From positions 27,896,001 through 27,960,000 of the forward strand of contig CM029118.1 in assembly GCA_016859345.1 (NCBI GenBank): a DNA stretch of 64,000 nt, read 5' to 3'. The DNA is from Istiophorus platypterus. Taxonomy: Eukaryota > Chordata > Actinopteri > Istiophoriformes > Istiophoridae. Position numbers and translations under genes: made by a program. This document shows positions 49,561-61,935 of this stretch, in pieces (within the stretch, counting starts at the first letter, position 1; each line of letters starts with the position of its first letter). Below the pieces are notes generated by a model. That model searched no databases. It was not told where the DNA came from and saw only the letters and a list, made by a program, of their open reading frames with translations.

Positions 49561-50920
49561 GCAGGCCTGTTGTTGAACTTTGATGAAATGTATATGAATA
49601 TCATCAGAGGAGCTCCCCGTCCCAGCCACATCACTGAAAGCTTAAAAAGGCCCATAGTCTTTCTCTCTTTTTTCAATTGTATTTACTAATAACTATCGTA
49701 AGATGAATCAGTTCAAGCTGACATGCTATCAATGCTGGTGTTAGCAGCTACACTACTAGCGTTTTTCTCCCTACCAAGTAGCTTTATCTACTCGCTACCC
49801 ATGGCTCTGGCAGAACAGCGAGGTGAGGGTCACATCCTTGAACGGGCTAGCAATGCTAGCGGTACATCTGGTGAGCTAATCTCCCAGCATGTTCACTTCA
49901 GCCTGTCTAATCATACCTGTATGAGTCATTGTTATTATATATATATATATATACATATATATACACACCATACTGGGTTTGACAATTTTGTTTTTGTGAC
50001 ATTTATTTGAAAACATCAAAATGGATACAGCTCAGTAAGAACTGATTGAATAGACCTGTTGAAGTTTGTTGTCTATTACAATTGCATCGTGCTCCATCTG
50101 CTGATATTTCTGCAGTCAGTCATTCTGAACAGAGTTGGTGAAAGTGTTTTTAAACAGACCTACAAATCAAAAAAGCTGAGTGAAATGTGTGAGGGAAAAT
50201 AGGACTGTAATATAGGATCTGTTAACGTGTGCAAAATGTGCACAGATTTACATTGAAAACACAGTGACACGATTCCGCTTTAAAAACTTAATAGCGGTGA
50301 CAGAATAAGGAAAAGAAACAGGCTGATTAACTGTAAAGCATTATTTCCCTTTTCTGTAAAAACTAGAATTTTGAAGGACATATGCACTTGTTCATTGATT
50401 GCTGTATTGAATTTTCTTCTTCATGTCGAATATTTAGTGAAAAAGGCCTTTTGCAGATTGCAGCACTTTCTAAAGACTCTCTTGGCCAGGAATTTGGCTG
50501 CTAGCTATTTTTAGCTAATGTTAGAAAATACAGCGAATACATATCTGTCTAATCGTGGATGATAAACACATCATGATTTCAAGAAATCATAGTCTCCAAC
50601 ACCCATACTCACTGAGGGGAACACAGTGACGGTGGTTGCAACAATGGTAATGTGACTGTGACTTCAGTCTGAAATTTCAAAGGTGAAGAAAGTATGTACC
50701 TTTTACAGAGGGTACCAGTGTTGGTGGATCAGAGAACTGTGAAGTTCCCTAAGGGCAGGACTGATGGTACATTCAAAGCCAGAGAATGTGTGTGTGCTGA
50801 AAAAATGCATTTTGTGATGCAAACAAATGATCAAGCATAGCAAAGTGTTGGTATCAAAAGAACAGAGTGAAGCATTAATGCAGCAGAGGGGGCTGGCAGG
50901 TGTTTTCTTGTTTTCTTGCT
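49561..50920. other. non-coding DNA with GCTAGC/AGCTA-rich patches
   Basis: The 49735-49880 stretch has repeated gctagc/agct words of the sort seen in fish non-autonomous elements, but no family could be fixed. An (AT)n tract lies at 49936-49964. A further agctatttttagctaatgtt patch is near 50500. Confidence 0.4.
49936..49964. repeat. (AT)n microsatellite
   Basis: TATATA run with one ATAC interruption. Direct reading. Confidence 0.9.
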
Positions 50921-50933
50921 GGGGGGGGGGGGG
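50921..50933. repeat. G13 homopolymer
   Basis: Thirteen consecutive G, read directly. Length calls of such runs are often uncertain in assemblies. Confidence 0.85.
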
Positions 50934-52024
<1,091 letters not shown>

Positions 52025-54993
52025 CAGAGAGAGCTTTGCATCCAGAGTGCTTTTGACCTCCAGGGTGAGACAATTTGGAGTTCCTTCAAGCAGTATGAGT
52101 TGAGATGGCGTGGCAGACCTCACTGGCCCTGTCCTCCTCTATCACACCGCTGGTTAGCCCTAATCAGAACTGACATATTGTCTGTCTGTCAGTTCATTCA
52201 GTCGCCATGTTGGCTTCAAAGTTTGTGCTATTGCCAGAGATTGCTTTCGAAGCTAAGGGATGAAGGACACAATAAGAGTTACATAATGTGGAAGTGTAGC
52301 TAAAAATTGCCTTCCTTTGTGTGAAGGCTTTATGCAGAGTCATAATAGTCATAATACTAAAAATACAGATCCAAAGAATACAGCTCAGACAAAGGCAGCG
52401 CCATTAAATTCAGCAGTTAAAATGAAATCAGATGGAACTGTCTTTCTCTCCCTCACCTCGCTACCCATCTCTTTTCCGGTGCTTATTGGTTGATGGGATC
52501 CATTAAAATGTCCAAATGAGATTTGACTTGCATTAGTTTTCAGACATGTGAAAATGATTGAAAATACAGTAAATAGAAAAGTTACTTAGATGTATATTCA
52601 GTAAAGCCTTGAGCTAAGTGGGGGTTCTGAAATTATAGGCTGTGCACTGGGCACTGTGCTGGATGATATTTGCATTTTTATTTTTGATTTAAATGATCAC
52701 AAATCTAATCATTTCATTTCTTCAAATGTGTGCTATTTGTAAGTCTCCTACATGATGAAGCTTCCCAGTCTCCCATAGGTAGAGAATAGCAGACAACTGA
52801 AACAAGGTAATCTACATGGTATTTTAGTGCGTACTTTTATTGTTATGCAGATGCTGTAGTGCAAGTTGCAAAATCTAGATGTGCACTAGTGGAAGAAGGA
52901 CACACACATATTTCTATACAGGTATATACAGGTTTAGTTCTTTCCAGATATCCAAAGGAAACTTTTAAATAATTTCACAAATGTAGACAAATTCTTTGTC
53001 AATTTCCACTGGGACACAGGATGGAAAAATGTAATGGATTTTATTATAGCCAGAAATAAAATGTTCCTCAAAATGAAGATATTGCAACATAGTTTTGAAT
53101 CTTAGAGTGCCCTTCTTCACAAGGAATGAAATGATATACATTAATTTCTGTGATTTACTGGGTCTAAAAATCAAATTGAAATTGCATACCCATATAATAG
53201 ATCTAGTCATTATTACCATGGAGAGACATGGGGACGCAGAGTTCTATTCCCATACAGCTGCTGTACAGTTTTCATCTCAATGTGATTGCTCAATTGCATG
53301 TTTATCATCCATGACATTGGCAAAATGTTTCTTTCTCAGAGTCACCTCATAAAACCCTCATTTACAAAAGTTTAGCTGAGATTACTCCATTAGCCAAATT
53401 ACCTAGCCAAGCAGTTGATTTCCAAATGCAGTGTCTTCAATCTGCAGCACAGCATGGGACGTCTCAGTAGAAATAGGAGGGAGAGTGAGAGACAGAGGAA
53501 GCACTCGGGTTGGGGGAACAATCTCTGAGCTCTGCAACAGAGCATGAGTTCCCCAACCTTTACCTTTTCCTGAGGTCAACCTTGAGGAGTAAAACATGGC
53601 TTGCTTATAAGGTCAGCTTCCTTCATAAGAGCCAGACCAACTCTACCCTGACACTGTGTCCTGCTCACACCTGATTGAAGGATCAGAGACGAGGTAAGAG
53701 TTCATTCTGATTGCCGTGCACTGCCAGGGGTAAATATCAGAATGATGTTGGGCGTATGCAGCATGGATTCCAGTCACCCCTCTGATTAGGAGGCGGATTC
53801 TTGATTACATGAACTCATGAAAAAGGTCTCTTAAGGGCTCTGTTCAGAAGCGACTCAGTTTAATTGCCCTCACATTAGCTCATTGAGACTATCTTTTTAT
53901 AAAGGCATATTCCTACCCTCATTCTTCATTCTTACTTTTTCATCATCACTCATTGGGTGAGGAAGAGATTAGAAGGCATTAATTCAGAAGTACAGTCACT
54001 CAATTTTCTCTCCTCAACTCTTTCTCACTCTATTCCCTCTTCCTTTTCTGCTCTTTGGGACAGGTCTGGTGTCTAAACTAAGGCTTGACCCCCTATTTGA
54101 ATAAGTTAATATGGAGGCCTGTTTGTGGGGAGAGAAATGGGGGGAAGCCTATATCAGTTCCATGCAGTTGGCTCCGGGGAGAATTTGATTCCTTTTCATC
54201 TGTCACTCTCAAGGTGTCATTCTCCACCCCAGGTTGTTATCGCCACGCAGGCCCTGACAGCTTCAAGCCGCTTCCTCAAAGAAAAAAAAAGAAAATGTTG
54301 CAAAGCTTTACGATGAATGCCTTTGGAAGGAGACAAAAATGACATATCTCGTGTGCACCGACGTGGATTGATGCTGCATTACACACCATTCTAATAAACA
54401 GAGAGAATGAAAGCACAATGTTCATTTTGTGTCATTCAAGGGTAATGCTCGGATTATTTTGTAACATTTTGTTAATACCCATTGTAATACCTAGCATAGT
54501 ATTTTGTTACACATTAGAAGGCCAATGTAAACAAAGCCAAGTATAGTATGGATTTTCCAGTATGCTGTGTCAAATTCCAACATTTGTTGTCATATACACA
54601 TGAAAAGCAGTAGTATGCCAGTACACAACAGAACTGACATTTTGAGACACAGTGTGATCGAACCATAATAATGCACTGGGTAATTTATATTTGTGTGTAA
54701 TTTAAGTGCACACTGATTTTACAAGCCCTCTCTGAACGTTTACACATCCTTAAACCCACCATAAATAATTTTTTGCCACTTAGAGGCAACGGAAATGAGG
54801 GAAAAACTCAGGTTTGCCATATAATTACCTCTTAAGCTGATATAGCCAAATAGTTGCCTATTCACACATCAGGCAGATACAGAGTCATGTCTCAAGCCAG
54901 GTGGTAAATGTAAGTCTAATGTGTACCCTCTTTTTAGCTTAGTTTTTAATCTTTGTCAAATAACAAACTAGATACTCTCAAGTTTAAAAAAGT
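52025..54993. other. non-coding DNA, no gene seen
   Basis: The 53650-54000 stretch is non-repetitive and TAAT/ATTAGC-containing and might hold a conserved block. The frames at 53095-53352, 53403-53597 and 54085-54342 have no recognised domain. Confidence 0.5.
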
Positions 54994-55325
54994 TGCACTG
55001 TGTTCCCCAGCTATTGCTACCTTTGTCTGTCTGTTATTTTGTGCAGGGCCGGTAGCATACAGTCTGTTTTTTGAGCTTCTTCTCTGAGAACGGCTTCTTG
55101 CTGCAGTCAGAAACTACATTATGAGTGTAGTGAGAGTGAACCAAAAAAAAAGTTTTGTGCCAGACAGTCAAAACAATTAGCCAAATGAGGCTGATTGTCT
55201 TAAAGAGCTGAGGGGAGTTGCAGAGTTGGGCGATAATATTCTGGTGGTTCATTGTTATTAGCCCCTTTTCACATTATGTGTCATTTGACCAGGAATTTTA
55301 AAAATATGGCTGCTTTAAATGCCAC
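54994..55325. repeat. interspersed repeat, copy 2 of a pair
   Basis: Homologous to 40612-40925 in the same orientation, with the landmarks given there: tgttccccagct at about 55001, gagagtgaaccaaaa at about 55130, gcagagttgggcgataat at about 55216, tgctttaaat at 55311. The two copies have diverged by substitutions and small indels. Confidence 0.6.
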
Positions 55326-56384
55326 AGGGAAGGTCGTGGGATAAAAAAGTAAACGTATACAATAGATCTATGTTTAACTGTTGGAGGCTAAGTCTAAACT
55401 CTGTATGCTGTACGTACTACACAGGAATCTAAATTTCCAAGAATTAAGGCACTTCAGAGATATTTTTCATAAATACAATAATGTGACATCTCACTGAGAA
55501 TCTGGAAACATGTTTTATTCACAAAGTCCACCTCATCTGCCACAAGGGCTGTGCTGATCACAGTGCAATATATTGCATCAATCACTCTCGGAAATCTTGT
55601 GAATTAATTCCAGCACGCTAAATATGCAACACATTGCATTCATTATTGATAACTACAGTCAACTAATCTAAGCTGCAGTGTAATAGAGGTCTGCTTTTAT
55701 ACAACTGGTCAAGTGGCCTGTAAATGTAACACAGATTTATTTTACCTCTGATCATCAGATAGAGCTAAGTATCATGACATCAGTGCCCTGCTGAGTCTGT
55801 CGTGCAGCCTGATAGTATGCTCCTGTACAGTTGTATTACCTTGGCATTCATTGCAGACAATGGGTTTGTTTATATCAAGGAGGACTTTTGCACATCTGGA
55901 TCCCACAGCTTGACTATAACGCTTTCCAAGGCCTTTGTTTAAAATTGTACTGCACCCGGTTTAGGAACTAGCCATCACTGTGAGAGCATGAAACTAAATC
56001 CAAGGATAGCTTGCTATCCTAACTAATTGGAGACAGGGCCAAAGTAGCATTGGTTTTCCTAACTTTAGGGCCTTCTCATGGCTCAGCATGCACATTAAAA
56101 GGTATTTGATATATTTTGGCTTTTAATTTTACCAGTAAAGGTTGTTGAGTTTCATCTTCCTTTTAGTGTTAAATGAAAAACTCCTGGATCCTCCTAATAT
56201 TGTCACATCAACAATGTTTTTTTTTGTTTCAAAGTTTAAGATGAAAAGTTTTAATTTATTTTTTAACTTGCCACATCTCCTCTTTTTTGCTATATTGATC
56301 AAAATTCCTCTTGAAAAAACCCAAGACATTTCTCTGAAAAATTTGCTCTCTTTTAAGTGCAAAATAAATAAAATAAAGCCAAGG
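55326..56384. other. non-coding DNA, no gene seen
   Basis: AT-rich; the frames at 56129-56399 on both strands are chance. Confidence 0.55.
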
Positions 56385-56860
56385 TCATGGTGTATATGAC
56401 AAAGACAAATGCCTCAGATTGTGTTAAAAGTGTTGCTACAGAGCATTGCATTCAGCTCTACTGGAGATATGTCGGTGTACAAATTGCAGTATCATTACAA
56501 ATACTTTTTAGCCATACTAGAGGCATAGCTCAAGGAATAGCAATGCCGTTCAGGCAGTCCACCACTTTGATCTGAACTGAAATTTTTCCACAGCTACTGA
56601 ATGGATTGCCATGAACTTTGTGAAAACATTCTTGGTCCTCTAAGAATAAAGCCTATACTGACTTAGATGCCCCCCCTGACTTTTCTTCTAGTGCCACCCT
56701 GACGCTGACATTTATGCTTTGTAGCAAAATGGAATATTTGCCAATAAACAACAAATGAATCCAACAAATCCTGAATCCTGGATTCCGCCCCAAAAATGTG
56801 AAAACCTACAGTAAGTTCTAAAGTGTTAAAAATTTCATAAACCTGATAATGTTAAGATTG
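56385..56860. repeat. dispersed fish repeat, unclassified (probable)
   Basis: Contains the string ggattgccatgaactttgtg followed by a cattcttggtcctct segment, then cccctgacttttcttctag and tgccaccctgacgctgacat. This order (a GGATTGCCATGAAATTTG-type core, then a CTGACTTTTCCTCTAG-type and GACATTT-type stretch) is one I recognise from many fish genomes. The boundaries are approximate. No coding capacity. Confidence 0.6.
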
Positions 56861-57619
56861 TACTGACTTAATTAGCCAATACCTGGTCATCGCATCAGCC
56901 TGGGTTTCATGTGATACATCTTTGGCCGATCTCATCTTTTTCTCTACTCAAATGAGAGAGGGCCTTCTTCAGCAGGGAACCCTTCCTCTGCCCTCCCTAA
57001 GATTTCCATTCCTTCTTCACACCCCCTGGAAGAAAAATAGAAACACACAGTGACGCAAGAAATCCCCTGACACCTAGAGATTGTAATAATCTCTTCTCTT
57101 CTTTACATTCTTCAATTCCTAATACGTTCCTGCAAAAAAAATTTATGGTAATCCCTCCAATTGCATATCCGTTGCTGTTGTCAAATCCACATGAGGGCAG
57201 CCAAACATGCTTTTTCTCTTCTTTCTGTATTCGTAAGTGCGGAAGCACAACGGAATTGTGCTCTGTAATAATTACTTGAAGCACACTACTTTCACTCACA
57301 TATTTTAGCATCCCTACTTAGATATTGGATTATCATATCACTACGTGATTTTGAAAACACATACTTTAAAACTCTCTGGATCTAATGCCTGAATTTATTA
57401 TAATGCAAGATTAACACATGCTAATCTGCTTTGATGTTCTAGGGACGTTTTTACATAAAGCTCACACAGTGGCCTGATGCTAGCAGACTAGGGAAATAAA
57501 CATATCTGAGGAGGTTTGTATGTTATTAATGGAGTAACACTGCTGTCAGTAAATACAAGCTCAGTGTGTTCATCTCAGCTAACCACTGGCAGCCACATGC
57601 TTGTATAGTATCTATTCGT
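56861..57619. other. non-coding DNA, no gene seen
   Basis: The 104-codon minus-strand frame at 56997-57311 has no recognisable domain. Confidence 0.5.
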
Positions 57620-57628
57620 TTGTGTGTG

Positions 57629-57669
<41 letters not shown>
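57620..57669. repeat. (TG)n microsatellite
   Basis: TG array with one TTTG interruption. Direct reading. Confidence 0.95.
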
Positions 57670-57739
57670 TTTGAGAAAAATCTCTACATTGTGTGTTTAA
57701 AGTATTTGAAGTTGTAGTTCTCAGTGTATCTACATTTAA

Positions 57740-58215
57740 AGCAGTTATTCTCTTAAAGAAATACACTTGCGTATTTTCAAGCTGAGATACTGTAGGTAAA
57801 TATGTAGCTGGAGCCTGCAACTGAGCAGCGGGAAAACCAAAGTTTAAAAATCAGGTGGTTATATGCCAGTTAATTTCTTCCTAAGTAGCGTACACTCCAG
57901 GAAGTTAGTGATCCCAGCACATAAGATACAGTCACAGACTTTGGTTCTTGTATGGATTAAACAACTGTAAAGGTGCCAATAAAGTGGATTTTGTCACCTT
58001 TTCACAGCTAATGTTGACTAATGTTGGAGCCGGACCAACTATTTCCCCTATTTACAGTCTTGGTGCCAAGATAATCTGCTGCTGGCTCCAGCTACATATT
58101 TAGTGTTCAGATATAAAAGAGTTGTATCAATTTTTCATCTAACTCTCAGAAAGAATGCAAAGGAACATAATTCCCAACATCACAAACTATTTTGTTAAGA
58201 AAGTTGAATTTAACT
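57740..58215. repeat. dispersed fish repeat, unclassified (probable)
   Basis: The block carries agtgatcccagcacataa followed by acagtcacagac, later gctgctggctccagctacat, and then ttttcatctaactctcagaa. I recognise this order, ending in a CATCTAACTCTCGGCAAGAAAG-type string, from a frequent non-coding teleost repeat. The class is not known to me. The first 40 bases may be unrelated. Confidence 0.55.
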
Positions 58216-60597
58216 GTGCACTTTTTATATCACAATCTGTGAGCACAATATGGTTAGTGTGTGTGCTTATGCATGCATTTTGACGTTAAAGTTCAGACTA
58301 CCAGTAATGGCACGGTATAAGCTAGCAGCTAGCATATACAGCTGAGTTGTGTGCAGTTTGGCTGCAGAGACCTCTGCTAATAGGTTTCATGTGAATGGTC
58401 CTGCTGCTGCTCGGTAAAGGTAATATGTCACATTCCAACTCCCCCCGGCCATGCAGTCTGTCTCACCACCTTCCTTCCCCACTCCATCAAGTTGTCCCTC
58501 CGCAAAGAAAAGCCTGCCCTGGAGACGCCTGCCCAGGAGTGTCTAGAGGTCTTTAGGTAACGCTAGATAGAGATATAGGGTGGCAGCGGAGTGTGTGTAT
58601 GTGTGTGAGGGAGAGAGGCTTTGACGTTCTGACTGTGCAGATACCGCAAGCATTTGTTTTTACAGAAACCACTTCCCACAAAATTCTCTCTTTTGAAGAA
58701 ATATATTTCCTGGACTGTAAAGTAAAAGAAAGAGACAAAAAGATGAATCAAATAGGTGATTATTGTAAAGTCTCACACTCAACACCATCTGCTGCTTATG
58801 GTTTTGTTTGTTTGCTCATTTATTTGTTTGTTTTTCCTTTTTCAGGAGCTGTCAGCTTCAGCGAATCTGAAAACCACAATTAATCACTCTAATTCAGGAT
58901 CAGTGACATTTGGAAGTTCATCACCAAGCCCATATGCTATGACATTGATTCAATGTCCATTTCTTGTGCCTGAATAGCAAAGAATACATCTTGTCTACAT
59001 AATATCATAGTATCAGCTGTAAAGTGAAGGTTTACATTTAGTGACTGTGACTGTTATTGATAAAGTCCATATTGGAATTTTATAAACCTGAGTCTCGTGT
59101 TTTATCATAGTCCATCATAACACATTTTATTCCTTCAACTGCAGCTGTAGAGGTTTGGTAAATACGATTCCTTAAAGAAGAATGTCAATCAGAACAAGGT
59201 ATATTTCAGAAATAAGTAGTAGACATAATCAGAAATCATCATTAATTAAAGTTGTGATTTATTACAACTTAGATTTTAGTTTTGTAGTTTTGTAGCTATC
59301 AGTCATTAAACAGGATCAGGATCATGAATGCTGAAAACGAACCCCCGACTTAGTTTAATTACATAAGAAGAGAACATGAAGGTAACCACTACAGTTACAA
59401 CCCAAACTGTTTGCTCTGACTGTCCATCACAGTTACCAGATTGACTTGCTGGTTTAACTTTGACCTTCCTTACTCGCTGTAGATGTGTGTACACAGTTTT
59501 CCTTTGACATGAGGGATTATTAGATACCCTTTTTTAAAAAATCTCCAATACGGTGGCTGGTCTGGCAAAACTGTCAGACCATGATTGCTGCTCATTGGAC
59601 CTGCTTATAACAATATATCTACATTCCAAGCTCCCATCCATTGCTTTGGTGGGCAAATCCAAATTGATATGAATAGTGGCCTTAACTATGAAAATGGGAT
59701 GCAAATAAACCATACTTATCTCCATAGTAACTAAAATAATGCCCTGGAAACCTCATAGTAGAGGTTTAGCAATTCACCATTAATGTCTTCCTATGGTGTT
59801 TACTTTTTCATCTTGACAAATCAAGAACTTTCAGACACACACTACCTTCTTCTACCCTCTAGGCTTTGCTACTTTTTTCTCTAGTGTGCACACAAGTTGA
59901 ATCTAAAGCAAGCGATGGTACTGCTAGCACAGGTATGAAAGATATCTCTTTTCATCTGAGGAGAATTAAATATAACAGTCATTATATAATCTAAGAGTAG
60001 GAACAAAGTTGGGAATACTTTATTTGCCAAACATCACTTTTATTTCCCAGTCCTGTTTCCCATAGGTATTCAGTATTAACAAAAATCTGTTATAATAATG
60101 ATATAACGTACCTCTCCTTGCCTCTAAAATCCACATGTTACTCTTTTATTCCAAATTAAACTTGATTTCTGCAGCTGTGCTTATGTTTTCATACCAGTGG
60201 CAACTGTTTTATAAGCACTTTATTCAACAACAAAAATTATTGTATTGTAAAGGTTTACTCATGCAACAACAAACTGGTGTGCACACATAAAAAGTAAATC
60301 ATTCAACCAGCAGATTAACTATAAGTGTGTATCCTATGCTGTACAGTTCACTATGATAGCTATATGCTTTTCAAGGAGACGGTCTGTCTTTGTTTATTAT
60401 CAGATGGACCCAAAAACAAGTGTAAGAAATAATTTCATTAGGTTGAGGTTTGCCTTGTCCTTCTTGTTCCAAACAACACTATCCTTGCCAGAGTCTTTGA
60501 TGTGGCAAGTAAAACATTAATGGACCAAAATATGAGAAAAAAAGCCAGGTTGACAATTACTGCAATTTCCCTTTAAAACAGTCGAGGACATATGTAC
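58216..60597. other. non-coding DNA, no gene seen
   Basis: The frames at 58593-58883, 58756-58977, 59306-59494 and 59534-59725 lack domains. Around 58320-58340 there is a short gctagcagctagc patch. Confidence 0.5.
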
Positions 60598-60638
60598 TCA
60601 CACACTCTCTCACACACGAACACACACACACAAACACC
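60598..60638. repeat. (CA)n imperfect microsatellite
   Basis: CA-rich array with CTCT and GAA interruptions. Direct reading. Confidence 0.88.
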
Positions 60639-61589
60639 AAATGAATGCAGACAGCACCAGACACCTTCTATAATGGGAACTACTCCAGGGGTGATTTTGA
60701 GTAGTTTGGCAGGGATCTTTCTTTCTGTCAACACGATAGCTTCACAGCAGTGCAAGGTGCACTCACAACACTTTACAGGTTGAAATCAAAATAAAGGCTG
60801 AGTCCGCAGATGGGCTTTGTCCAAGGAAGGTTTCCAGAAAAAGGGAAGGGGCCATAGGCCCACATTCATCATAATTCAAAGATCTCTGTATCCTTTTTTC
60901 AATCATTCCATCCACTCTAAGACATTAGGTAACACTACAGACCATCTTGTGATGGCGACACACTAGGTATGACTCCTGTCAATAATGTAGTATGACAACC
61001 GTTCACTCATAGGTCTGAATGTCAACATGTTTATAGGCAGTGCAGCTACTGTGATCCCCTCACAGGATGGGGTCTAGTTTACCCCCCCCCCAAAAAAAAA
61101 CACGATAAGGCACATGACGCCTTCATTTCCTGTTATCTCTCCACTATTACTATCCATAAAATATATCCAATAAATAAATAAATAAATGTCTTACGCCATT
61201 GATGCTTACTTTCCTTAAACAATTCACTGAAACTATCTTCCCGTCATCTGCCTTTTTGAATGTAAGTCAGACAATTTCAAAGACATTAGTGGCAATTTGT
61301 GTGACATCAAACATTTTCTGCAGCAAATTAGTTGGTGTTTTGTACTGTTAGATTATTACTCTTGAAAACTCTGCCCATGCTTTGTGAGCCCTGGTTGGCA
61401 TTTACCATCCAGGAAATCGGTACGTCATTGCTTATTCACAGGTAACAAAAGCAGATGCAGGATAGGTGTTGTTGTATCCAACACCTTTATGTGTGAGCAG
61501 AGGTATTAGCCTACACACGAGCACTCTCAGTCTCCCTTTTCTTTCAGTAGAAGCCTTGGATTGGATTGATTCATTCTCTCTCTCTTTCT
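60639..61589. other. non-coding DNA, no gene seen
   Basis: Holds a C10-A9 homopolymer junction at 61082-61100 and an (AATA)n run at 61169-61188. Nothing else. Confidence 0.55.
61169..61188. repeat. (AATA)n microsatellite
   Basis: Five AATA units. Direct reading. Confidence 0.88.
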
Positions 61590-61935
61590 TTCTGTTTCAG
61601 TAGAGGTACTGGAGGGCGTTGATTCCCTCACAGTTAAGGCGAGACCAGCCACTGTGTTGCTTGGCAAGAGGCAGAGATGTAGTCGAGCGAGAGAGAGGTC
61701 ACCGATATGATTATCCCCGAGTGTCAATACAAAAGGGAGACATGAGAAAGGTCCCCGCTGAGCTGGAAAATGAATGGCTTTGACCTCATCAAACCTGCAG
61801 AAGTAGCTCCAGTTGCTAATTAAGATTGAGTGGAGGAAAGTCATCAGTGTACAGGGCTGACCATTTTAGCTCAAGCTAATCAAGCACAATTCACTTCACT
61901 GCTCTTTGTTTTCATCAAAAGACTATGCCAAGACA
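61590..61935. promoter_or_regulatory. candidate conserved non-coding block or non-coding exon
   Basis: Moderate-GC, non-repetitive sequence with ggctttgacctcatcaaacc, gttgctaattaagattgag and ctcaagctaatcaagcaca, which include nuclear-receptor-like TGACCT and homeodomain TAAT cores. A strong polypyrimidine tract ending in ttctttctgtttcag lies just before it (acceptor at about 61600). So it could also begin with an exon. No frame in it has a recognisable product. Confidence 0.27.

Noticed and set aside
52026..52064. Possible small exon between tgtgtgcag and ggtgagac
   Set aside because: The upstream tract is a TG microsatellite rather than a normal polypyrimidine tract, the piece is under 40 bp and encodes nothing recognisable.
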